Shown here: piece by piece, positions 37,101-64,000 of the stretch
Position numbering within the stretch: the first letter of the stretch is position 1
Layout of the letters: every line of letters starts with the position of its first letter
Origin: Lineus longissimus
Taxonomy: Eukaryota; Nemertea; Pilidiophora; Heteronemertea; Lineidae
DNA: 64,000 bases
Direction: 5' to 3'
Assembly (NCBI RefSeq): GCF_910592395.1
Contig: NC_088311.1
Coordinates: 2,234,501-2,298,500, forward strand
Translations under genes and position numbers: made by a program
The notes under the pieces: generated by a model
Seen by the model: only the letters and a program-made list of their open reading frames with translations
Database searches by the model: none
What the model was told of the DNA's origin: nothing

Positions 37101-40100
37101 AAATGTGCTAAATTCTGATTGCTCTTTTACCATACCATTTCTAAGTACCAAAATAGCTAATAGTTTTGAGGGAATACAGTGTATACATAGAGTGCCCTGC
37201 TGTACCATCATTGGTCCCCTGACATCGTCAGACTCGAGGTCTCTATTTTTTTTAAATATAAGCCCTATTTTGCTGTAGACTGTTGGGCTGTCTAACCGCT
37301 GACACCACCATCAGCAGAGTCGGCTTGATTAATGGGCAGACAAATGACATTAATTCTTGATCGTATCCACTCAGTCTGTCCAGTAATTCTGCGCTGAAAT
37401 GATGAAGCGCTGCTCACTAATCATGCATTCAAAACACAAACAGCAAACATGCTAGCGACAAGTTTGCCATCTAATGAAATTGAAAATAATGAAATGAAAG
37501 CAAGGGTTGGTCTGCATAGGAATCGGCATAGCAGTATAAAAAAAGAGCAAAACATCAACCCTTGCATGTTAGAGAGACAGGATAAAGTCTTCTGCTGTGT
37601 TCTTCATGGAACTTTCTGTAAGGGGTGGTGGAAAAGGCTGATTTTGCATTGAAAACATTGGTGGGATTTCAGTTGTATTGGGAAAGACAGCAAATGGCAA
37701 CATCTGAGTTCTTGCCATTTCTGGTCATTGACAAGTCACCCATTTGACTTGACTTGCCTGAAGTAGTAACATAATTTTGTTTTGGTGTGTTGTGTGATTC
37801 CCTTTCAAAAATATTATCATTGCTGTTTGAGCAATCTTCTTGGTATGAAGAGGTTTACAAGTTGTTCCATGAGGTGAAAGTTGGTGTTAGATTCCATTTT
37901 AGGGTTAGGCCTAGGCTTAATACTGACGTACTACATTGTATAGTGAGTGAGACAAGGGAGTCTTTCATTTGGCGATTTGAGGTACTCCTTTTCCACCCGT
38001 GCCCTTCCGTTCATGAGGTAATGACCTTGTGACTTTCAGCTGGAACCAAGATGGAGATTCCTTTTACTGCACTCCCTTCCTTGCTGATGGGACCATCATT
38101 TACCAAGCAAGTGAGAAAGTCCCCCAAGGATGACTGGTCATAACTTGCCTGTCCCCTGAGGGCCCTTCCAAAAAAATAATTGAGGTTTCCCATGGTGTCT
38201 GGTAATGATGTGCGTCATAAGGCTGTCTCCATTGGTTTGTTCCTATAGTAATAGTATTAGTTCGTTGTGCCTCTAGAGACCCTGAAAGATTATCGAAAAA
38301 TGGTAATGTTCTGTTCTACATGTAGTTGTATTCATCTTATTCGTGTTACACAGTAAATTGTATTCTCATCAAACACTATAGGAACATATCATGTACGACA
38401 TCAACGTGAACATTTAAATTATAGCTTACTATTTTACATTGGTATGCTGTCGTAACTATTGGTTTCCTGGATCGATATATTGAAATCAATACAAAACAAG
38501 CGGAAAACTTCTCGTATGTCCTGATTGTTATCAAGGTGGGTGTGACTGACAGAGATCGACTGTAGGTAATATCTTTGAGGTGAAATGCTTTGAGGATTGC
38601 CATTGGAGAGATTGGTAGTTGGGGAGCAAGTTGCATAGTTTCAGGTCAGATGGTGACATCAGGGTCGTTCTTTTTACAGGCCCCTCCCTGGTGTTACACA
38701 TTACTGTCATGTACATGCATTGCTTCTGAGTCTCACCCCTTTCAACAAGGGTTAAGGGGATTTTCGAAAAGTATGGCTATATGTAGCAAACTTGATAGAC
38801 TGTATCGAGTCACCCGAACCATCTGTCTGTGATCGTGGCCAATAATAGCATATCGATCGGCATGCTTGAGCTGATCAACTGTGAAGTTTCCGATGGTTCG
38901 TCTTCATGATTTAGGTGCCTGACAGAATCACACAATGCTTCTGTAAATGTACCAAAACTATTTCTTACACTACGGCGAGGGCTGCGGTTTGATATTGGTG
39001 TGATTTTCTCTGAATCTCCATAAGCGGTTGAGGTGATGAGTGATTTATCTGTGGTCTTGACTTGATTGAGGCAGCAGAGTGTCTCTTGATTAAAGACTGT
39101 TCACCCACGAGTACGACTGAGTAAGAGTCATTGCCCTCCTTGTACTTGTATTTTAAGAATGCTTGACAACTTCCACTCCAGGCAATTGCTGTCTACTTCC
39201 GAGAAGGCTGTTATTGACCCAGACATCATTATGTGTCCCCCCAAGAGCCCAGCGTGTCCATAAACGCATCAGCCAGAAATCTAGTCAGATAATCAACCAA
39301 CCTTAACCTGGTCTAGCAGAATGTCTCTTCTGAATCTAAATATCTTGACCTTTTCAAAATGGACAGCCAAAAATGTGCCTGCTCACATTTGTTGGTACAT
39401 GTAGAATATGAATCACTGTACCTAGGTTGGATTCATTTCATTCTATTCTTTCTCTGTAATGCCATTGGCATTGTGAGAGTGATAGAAACAGGAGAAGCAT
39501 TTGTGTACTTCTGTATCCATGGAAACTGATTTAATTGACAGGATGTGCCGTCAGTATCAGGGGCAAGCTTATGGTAGTTGCACATTCTATAAATGAGGAT
39601 TTTCTTATAATACATGTTGTATCAGAATGTGGCGCATTAACAAGCCTATTTGTTTGCCATGGCTCATGCCTTCCAAAAAGCCGCTCAGGGTTTTCATGGC
39701 ACTGAGCACGTTCTTGATATGTACAACTAATTAAGGATCCATCTTTAGAATCTCTGGTAAGATATTTTTCTCAAGGCGATTGGGTAAGACCGAGAGTGTA
39801 ACATGTCTGAGCGGATTGGCGTTTTGTGGGACGTGATTTTATCATGAAGCTCGTGGGGCAGAGGCTTATTTGCTGAGCTAATTATAAAGCTCATTAGAGG
39901 TGCTTTCTCTATTTTTCGAATCACGTAAATTGATGTTTTTCAATATTTTCTCTCATTGTGTATATGAACTTACAAATTAAACTTACAATGCTATATATGA
40001 AATGACGCGTTCTTCTTCAAGACTCTATATTCCTCCATTATTTGTGTGAAGTTGCTGGACCCCATGAAGTGCTGCTCTCTCAAGAAGAATCAGCTATTGA

Positions 40101-40697
40101 ATTGTAACGTCAGGTTGATGCCAAAGTTAGCTCCCTCTGTATCTTTAGATAACAGTTACAACAGGTTGCACATTGTGCAACTAATAGAGAAATTATTTGC
40201 CTACCTGGGGCGATCATTCCTTAGTTTTCTTTCTTCTACTCTGCTGATGGGTAGTGAGTGGCGTAGGAAATATTCATGGCATGAAGTAGTTGTGCATCAT
40301 GAAGCAAAGAGGGGGTGGAAGAGGTCAGGTATATGGATTATGAAGTTTTCCTTGGCACTTGCAATGGAGGAGAAGTGAATTTGGAGTATATTTCTGTAAA
40401 GACTGATCTCAGTAACGGTATTGGACTGGGGTCATGAAGCGTAGGTCTAGGAGAAGGAGCAAGAGCTTGTCAGGTAGGACTGTGAAAATCTTGACTGAAA
40501 GAGATGGACAAAGACTGAAAGAGATAAAATGATTGATAGATAGGACATTTGCTATGTGGTGGAGACCTTTCCCGTTGATACTGACCTGTTTTCACCTCTC
40601 TGTCTTCCATTTCTAATCTATCTCGACTTGCCTTTCTTTACAATACAACAGGCTGTTCTAGAAGGCCCTTCCAACAGTGATGTCCTATCTGCCGTAG

Positions 40698-54015
<13,318 letters not shown>

Positions 54016-55200
54016 AGATGTATGTACTGATTACTGCAGCTTAATGAGGTGACCGGGTGATTCAGAATGCAAATAAAGGGGTCTAGTTCAGGGCGTTATT
54101 AATTAAAGGTCACAAACAGCTAATGTTAAGATTTTCTGCTGGTTTACAGAAAACATTGACCAGAGTGGTAGTTTTCATGACTACTGACGATCTAAACCTT
54201 ATGATATTGTGCTAAATGATCTGAACATTTCCATTGTGTCACAACACAGTTTGTCAAAGCATGGTACCCATGTCTTTCATGTTATTGCTTCATTAGTTAA
54301 TTACACAGATTATATTAGGTCTATGTTGATGTACATTTAGTTGTTTTTGTTCACCCTTTGATTATGTAATAATTGGTAAATATAACATTGACATGTTGCC
54401 GACTATATAGGTTTATGAAATAGGTAATAGTAATACATATCAGAGGGATGTACTTCTGATGATTTATACCTCAGCATGAAAAAATAACACAACAGGGAAT
54501 GTACTGTCATAAGTGTAATCAAGTGGATTACTAATGTCACCTAAAGTTGTTAGCTATTCACTAAAGTATGGTATTGTACAGTAATGAACAAAGGGATGCA
54601 TGCAACAATGTTCGTTACTGTTCTGTCATGAATATCCAACAACTATACCACAGCACAATACTTGACGACTGTGTAGGTGCTTCTAATCAAGGAGTTGCAA
54701 ACTGTAAAATGTGCACGTACAAGTCTGCTTGGTGAATGGTATTTGGGAAGGTACAGTCCCATGATTCAATGCAACAAATAGCATACAGTGTTCGTGTAGT
54801 CCTGTGCACAAACGTGCTGTGTCTGCAGGTTATATCTGCAAAGTGATACTGTAATATGCTACTGATACATTTAATGGAAGTAATTCTTCATTCAGTTGTT
54901 GATAAATCTTGGAGAAACTTTTAATCCTGTCTGCATTAAATCCGCAGATTTTACATGTTACAGTACATGTATATACCCACTATTTCATTTCTCTTACTGC
55001 ACAGTCATGTGGTGCCATAAAGGTCAGCAAGTGGATTATTTTGGTGAATAAGAAAGTGTTAAAAGTATGCATAGAGCACCTTTATAGTGCATATTTTTGT
55101 ATTGGTTAAATGATATTGTATGACATTGTATATGGGATATAATTGTTGATCAAGACACAGTATACATTGTATGTATATTGATCATAAAAATAAAGTATAT
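54016..55200 (+). other. Putative FAM135 3' UTR with polyadenylation signals
   Basis: Follows the FAM135 stop codon directly and has no further open frame. AATAAA occurs at 54072-54077 (would give a very short 3' UTR) and at 55189-55194 (a ~1.2 kb 3' UTR). Another AATAAA lies near 55427. Which is used cannot be told from sequence. Confidence 0.55.
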
Positions 55201-58200
55201 GTGCTGTTATAAAGCTCGGCTGAGGGTCTGGTGTTGGTGATACGGGGACACTTAGGGAATATTTTGGGAGTTCAGAGAGCCATACCCATGAGATGAAATA
55301 ATATCATCACCATGGGACCATCCTATCTAAGACAGAGAGAAATAAGACCAAAAATAGGGGCATTTGTGTTGTATGAGCTTCTGCTCGTTAATGAAGGTCC
55401 TTTGTTAACATGACTTTGTTATGTAAATAAAATGTTATAATTTTGGTGAACTCCATGGTTATCTGCACCTCATTATGTCAAACCAAGAATTCATAAAACA
55501 ATTCTTGGTCAAACTGACCAATAAATAATAGAAACACTGAAGTATGAGTTGTTTACGTTTGTGTTGAGACCTACATGATTGCTGTATTGACTCAAAGAGG
55601 CGGAGAGAAGTTGGTTGCCGAAGGAGACTGAAGTCCAACCATAGATGGACTTTTACTGGATACACCTCCAGCAATCTCTAAATGTGGCTCCATTGATGAG
55701 AGACATTCCCGTCCCACTGATATAAGACCTTGGTCAGGGCTATCTGTCACGTACATTGGGGGTGCCCATTGAGATGAAGGCACAACAACTGTTTGTCAAA
55801 CAAGTCTTGGTGAATACCATTATGGGTAGGGATGAAGGCCAATCTAGTACACATATACATGTACATTTACATTATATGAAACCACTATCTGGGTGACCAA
55901 GTCTTGGTGAGTGCCAGTATGGAGGATCCCTCGTGTCTTGGTCACTTACAACTAGTCTTGGCGAGTACCTGTACATGTATGGAGGATTCCTTGCATCCTG
56001 TCCTGTCCCATGTAGATTCATTCCATTAAATTGTATGGGATGGTCTCAACAGAACGCCAGGTAAGCTTTTAATATTTTGACAACTGGTCTGTTGGCCGTG
56101 ACAATTGGAAGCATTTGAGGATGACCAGATTTCCCTCTTAGCATGTGGCACATGGACATTCTGTTGTTGACTTCAGCTGACCATCAGCTCCATTGAGAAG
56201 TTGCTTCATGATAGAGGTACTAAAATCCTGTCGGCACAATGGTTCAGTTGTAAGCATAGTATGAATGAATGAGAGCAAGCGACAGTGTGTACAGTTCCTT
56301 TAAATGTAGTTCTCAAATTAGACCTCCAGACCCGTTTCGCCTCATTTGTTTTTCATCGTATAGGCTCATCAGTGGGGTTACGATGTGAAAAGTCTGATGG
56401 TTTTTGTTCAAGTGACTGGTATGTGGTCATGAGCTACTGTGCTTGTTACGGTGACGTTACGTCGCCTGCTCCCACTCATTCATAATCAGTTGTAAGCATA
56501 GCCCAGGCGAAGAGTGATTAGAGATGATAACACCAGCACCCTGCCACATCACACCGCACCGAATGTACATGTAATGCATCATCTGTACTACAAATGAACA
56601 CATTTACTACGTTGTATACATTACCTGTAGTAAGAATGAACAGAAATTGATAGAAAGCCAGAGGTTTTGTATAAGATGAGCCACCTAGTGCTCATTGTAT
56701 TTATTCAATATGATGCTGCCAAAGCTCAATTCACAGCACAAACCTTACTGCACCTCAAGATAGATTTATATCAAAGAGAAATGACTAATTCGTTGTTTTT
56801 TTCACTGATAGTGACAAAGATGATAAAATATCCTTCCTCCTGTTATCTCGTTGAACGATGACAAGGCATGCAATTTGTTACCAAAGTTATCTGCATCTTT
56901 ACACTTTCTAAGCTCATTTCTCAGATACATAACCCTAGCTTAAGACAAGCAAGTCAAGGAACTGATTTTCTAATCACAAAACTTGTACATGGGCACATCA
57001 AAAATTACCTCTAAAAAATGCAGTAAGCTTTCTAATACAACTACCTCCGTCAAAAAATTACATTCTCTCATCAATCAATTGAACACAGACTTTATGTTCC
57101 TCTCTGCATAGCAATGTATGCCTATGACATGCATGTCCACTGTGTATAGTTTACATGTACATGTATTAACTCCTACAGTGAGAAGAACAGCACTCTAAAC
57201 ACCTTTGCACACTGTTACAAGTCCAGTCAACACAGTCACTGCAGATGGTCATGTTTTCCATATTTCCTCCTATCGTACAGCAGCAAGGCAAGATCACAGC
57301 GAATACATGTCCACTGGTGTGAAGGAAACTTTTACCACGGTCTGATAGTTAAAAGAACTTCAGTTTATCACCATCCAACTTCGCAAAAGTGCACCGGAAA
57401 AAGAGGAGAGCGATTGATAAACTTATACATGTACATGTATGTGATATATTCAAATATCTGATAATTCTAACGAACTTGTTCTCAGGAATTCACCTCTGCT
57501 GCAGTCTCATCCGATGTAAACAAACATTACTGCATTACAAATAAATGTCATCAATTATTGTTCTACTATCTATAGCCGAAAAAGTATTTTTATACAGAAC
57601 ATACAGTGTAATAACATTCAATTATTTACAACAATTCTCCTCCACAAAGTCAAGGACTGCACCAAGTTCATGACTTGTCAAGAGAAACAATAACTTTTCA
57701 ACTTACTTATAAGACACATCCATTTTATAATGCCCAACTGGGAAACCGAGTAGTGCGAGTGACTGTTGAGGTGGCACTAATGTACAGACCAGTGCAACCA
57801 GTGTTTCTTTTCGGAGGGTGCAGCACTACAGATACACATTAAAGAAACAACCTTGGTTTCCGTGATTTCCCCGTGACTGCAGGTAAGGAAGACCTGGCCT
57901 ATAAGTAAGCAGTCATCATTTTGGTAAAGAATAGGCCTACTGTGTAAAGGAAATATAGGTCTCTGCCTGAATCACTCTAGGTCAGTTCTTATTTATCAAT
58001 ACAGGAAGTGTATAACTTAACTACTCATTTTCTAGACCAGTCAGTGTCACAAACTTAACTTTTTCCTGGAAACCCATTGGAAACCAAAGCTTGAGTGACT
58101 AACACACTCTGAAATCTAGGACAGCTTTTAAACAAAAACAGAACAGTTTCAACAATAAAATCATTATCAAATGCAACAACTTGGGTAATCATATTGGATA

Positions 58201-58235
58201 AATGACAGAAGAACACAGTTACAAGTACAAAATGG
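55200..58235. other. Intergenic region between convergent FAM135 and STK11
   Basis: About 3 kb with short, unconvincing open frames on both strands and several ACATGTACATGTA words (for example near 57160 and 57428). I see no gene here. Confidence 0.6.
55801..55998 (+). repeat. Degenerate repeat built on AGTCTTGGTGAGTACC
   Basis: Three imperfect copies (55801-55826, 55898-55937, 55952-55998) share AGTCTTGGYGARTRCC followed by a TATGGAGGATYCC stretch in the last two. It is probably the remnant of a small tandem repeat. Confidence 0.55.
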
Positions 58236-58245
58236 CAGACAGAAT

Positions 58246-58251
58246 TTTATT
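58246..58251 (-). terminator. Candidate STK11 polyadenylation signal
   Basis: AATAAA on the minus strand, about 1.2 kb downstream of the STK11 stop codon. If used, the 3' UTR would cover about 59483 down to 58230. No coding potential is apparent in that stretch. Confidence 0.35.
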
Positions 58252-59483
58252 GAAAGGTCTCTTAAGAATTAGAAAGGCAGTCTACTCTATGGTGTTAAAC
58301 CATAATACACATGCCAGATGTTGGGTCTCTGTATGAAACACAAAAGTAAAAACCTGCACAATGTTTCCTTTTCACCTCCAAAACATGCAATCTATCTAAT
58401 ATACATGTATAGTTAGGTATAATACGACACTGGAGTAATCTGAAAATCTGATATACACGCATTGTGCATTATCGGAATGTAGCTATGCAAATACATTACA
58501 AGACAGAGGGGACATGGTAAATGAGAGAACAGGTTTTGTCATTAATATTTGCATCTGACAACTTCAATTACCTAACTTGCATGTATGTAATTTCAATCAA
58601 CAAATTAATATTATCAGACCTCAATTTTAGTGCCGTCCTGAAAGATTGCTAGAACTGTAAACACTAAACACAAAATTCAACAAACAGCTTACACCAACTA
58701 AATGTGCAAGTTATCCAGATGAGGGTGATGATTACAAGTTCTTTGGCACAGATCTTACTAGGGTGTTTAGGTCACTGCATGATATGATGTAACTTCACTC
58801 AATAAAGCGAACCTAACAAAGCATAATCTGTCACCTGTAGCAGAAGAACTGAATTACCATGAAATGAAAAACAAACCAACCCCAATGACATCCGACTGGG
58901 AGAGGCGCTATTATCAATCAAAATTGTGCAAACATTTTCAATTATACATGGATCCCCATAAAGTTATACTGAAGATTATATGATACATAGTCCACTGGCT
59001 CAGAGCATCCCGGCTGCCCTATACAAGTACCAGTTTTACACACAATCAACAGTCACTAACAAGGGAAAAGGGTAACAATATGGTCAAACTGATCACCTGA
59101 CACATATACATCTCTTAAGCCATAAAACGTCAAAGTTGATGGTAATACTTCATCCTCTGGTTATCTGTTTCAAACACACTCTCAAAAATGACTTGTTCTG
59201 TTCGATCAAATGATATCGAAAAGTGGACACTATTAAAGAGATAAAAGTGTGCTATGTCTCAGGAAAGATGACTAACACTGTGATATGGTCAAATAGATTT
59301 TTGTCTGGATTTGTTTTGCCCAGCTAGGATTAGTCCCCAAATTGATTTCAAACTAATCAAACCAAGAAATATTACCACCAATGCTCAACAGTTTAAGCTT
59401 GGCCTTCAGTGAATCTGACTGTCATATAGTGACACACTGTGAATCAGCACAACACTGAGTCTCAGTCTAGACCCTAACCCGGG

Positions 59484-62599
<3,116 letters not shown>

Positions 62600-63055
62600 T
62601 TCAACTAGAAGGTCCCCAATTCAACCCATTTCTGGTGTCATTATTCTGAAGAGTGCAGCAACATTCGCCATTTTGGTACAAATCGAATCCTCTTGTCGGA
62701 ATTGCGGTTGTTTCGCTCCCGACCTTTTCGCCCCCAGTCGTTTCGCTCCCTTGGACTTTTTTTAGCGTGTTCGATTAGTTACTAGCGCCGCGCTTGTGCG
62801 AGTAAGCGCCAGTTCGTTCTTTTTGGTACTGGCGCCTCATCTCGCGCCAGGATATTGCGCGACCCTGACAGTGAGCGACCCTGCTAGCGGTTTACTTGGA
62901 CATTCGGCTTTGTTGTGACTAGAACTGATATTTGTAGGTCTAATTTGATGGTTGACATAAGCACTGCAGTGAAAGTGGGTTCCTAGGTTTTGACTTGTGT
63001 TTTAAACTCTGTTATATCTCATTTTAAAATCATTCTGTTCTCCTTTCCACTCCAG
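62600..63055. promoter_or_regulatory. Divergent promoter region between STK11 and an unknown gene
   Basis: The STK11 start codon on the minus strand and the first identified exon of the plus-strand gene are only about 460 bp apart. The centre (62700-62900) is CpG-rich, with repeated TTTCGCTCCC/TTTCGCCCCC words and an inverted repeat GCGCCAGT (62806-62813)/ACTGGCGC (62828-62835). No TATA box is obvious. A 5' untranslated exon of the plus-strand gene probably lies here, because its next exon starts after an acceptor at 63054-63055. Confidence 0.6.
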
Positions 63056-63057
63056 CC

Positions 63058-63072
63058 ATGCCCTACTACTAA
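63058..63072 (+). promoter_or_regulatory. Four-codon upstream ORF
   Basis: ATG CCC TAC TAC TAA lies within the leader of the plus-strand gene, starting two bases after the splice acceptor and ending 18 bases before the main ATG. Short upstream ORFs often lower translation of the main frame; that role here is inference. Confidence 0.5.
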
Positions 63073-63090
63073 AGTAGTCCTACTTCTAAA

Positions 63091-63837
63091 ATGGGTATCA
63101 CAACATCTCTGGCAAAGAATGGGCGTCGCTATGCGGCTGACAAGGTGTACACCCCAATGCCAATTGAACTCAGAAAACCTGTTGGCTGTCCTGTGGCTTC
63201 TTTCAAGGCAATGCCACCGCTGAAAGGAAAACACTGTGAGTTGATCATATCAATAAAAATTACCAGTAGGCCTTAGCCTATCTAGTATCTATTCTTAGGG
63301 ACATCAATTTTTCCGCTGTCAGACTGAACTACATGTATAGCATGTAGCCTGGAAATTGCTGGGACACTGATAATCTATTTCTATAAATAAGAGATTTTCT
63401 AGTTAAAATGTAACGAGGTGTGTCCCCTGACTCTAAACACCCTGTGAGCATTCTCTATAGATATAGCCTTTGTCAATTTTCAATATCATAGAAATTGATT
63501 TGACAGGTTGTTTAATTATAATTAAATAGAGCAATGACAAAAAAACCCAAAGGGGATAACAAGGTCAACATGATGATGATGGTTGACAAAGATTATTTCT
63601 GAGCCATGGTTACAACAAATCTTGTTTTCGTCCATTTCCTTCTTTTTTTGCAGTCATTATGCCAACAGGTGAAACCATGACTTGGATAGTTGACTGTCAG
63701 TTTGTTCCATACAATGATTGTACAGTGGCGACTAGTGTAGCAGCATACTTACCCCGGCCAGGTCGGATGCCAACAGTTGCAAATAGATTTGTGAATGGTC
63801 TGCTCTGTATTTGGAGGCTTAGAAGAAGAATGAGTAG
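63091..63837 (+). CDS. Unrecognised protein, N-terminal exons (partial)
   Basis: Two coding exons are visible: 63091-63235 (donor GTGAGT) and 63654-63837 (acceptor TTTTTGCAG). Their phases match through a split Phe codon. The protein begins MGITTSLAKNGRR, with Gly2 and Ser6 matching the MGxxxS pattern for N-myristoylation, so membrane anchoring is possible. It continues through PMPIELRKPVGCP and FIMPTGETMTWIVDCQFVPY to a basic WRLRRRMSR segment. The end of the second exon is uncertain: GTAGGT at 63834 (ending in phase 1) is the better donor, GTATTC at 63838 the alternative. The ATG context (AAAATGG) is strong. The rest of the gene lies beyond the window. I do not recognise the family. Confidence 0.7.
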
Positions 63838-64000
63838 GTATTCTTACCCCTTCACACAATGATCGCGCATCCAGTGTTTATTTTAGGATCTTGATGATAT
63901 TTAAACACATAGTATTAGAATGTCATGGCTTATAATCCTAATTGCTTAATATTATTGTACAACTAATTAGTACAGTACTCTACTTCATTCTTTTTCAATT

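Noticed and set aside
55592-55783. Minus-strand frames between FAM135 and STK11
   Set aside because: Short, overlapping frames in repeat-like sequence, with no motif and no plausible splice partners.

Overview
This is eukaryotic nuclear DNA, almost certainly from an invertebrate animal with slowly evolving genes. Genes are split by many short GT-AG introns, and two of the proteins (FAM135 and STK11/LKB1) align closely with their vertebrate counterparts. One STK11 intron has the AT-AC form spliced by the minor (U12) spliceosome. Scattered ACATGTACATGTA and TAGGCCTA words are, in my impression, common in marine invertebrates such as echinoderms, hemichordates, lancelets and molluscs. I cannot name the phylum.

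Region 1 (1 to about 30,566) is a tandem array with higher-order structure. It uses two diverged full-length monomers, alpha (about 1,240 bp) and beta (1,226 bp), and a short one, gamma (about 332 bp), which is a monomer lacking about 908 bp of its interior. They form dimers of 2,466 bp on the left and trimers of 2,798 bp on the right. Every complete monomer ends in a minus-strand, tRNA-derived module with a near-perfect Pol III B box and a T-run; I count 32. The left edge is diverged, the right edge is cut abruptly, and one beta-beta junction records an unequal exchange.

Region 2 (30,567 to about 40,776) begins with a structure bounded by inverted clusters of a 15-bp minisatellite, like a foldback element. 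After it come a small palindromic element and about 9 kb in which I see no convincing gene. This stretch may hold the promoter and the 5' untranslated exon of the next gene.

Region 3 (40,777 to about 55,200, plus strand) is a complete FAM135 gene: 17 coding exons, 1,167 residues, all splice phases compatible, ending in a DUF676-type lipase-like domain with Ser, Asp and His apparently intact.

Region 4 (about 58,240 to 62,599, minus strand) is a complete STK11/LKB1 gene: nine coding exons, 427 residues, convergent with FAM135. Internal exon lengths equal those I recall for human STK11, including the position of the AT-AC intron.

Region 5 (62,600 to the end) is a short divergent promoter region followed by the first two coding exons of a plus-strand gene I do not recognise, with a predicted N-myristoylation start and a four-codon upstream ORF. 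I see no functional link between the three genes; the array next to FAM135 looks like an independent satellite block.
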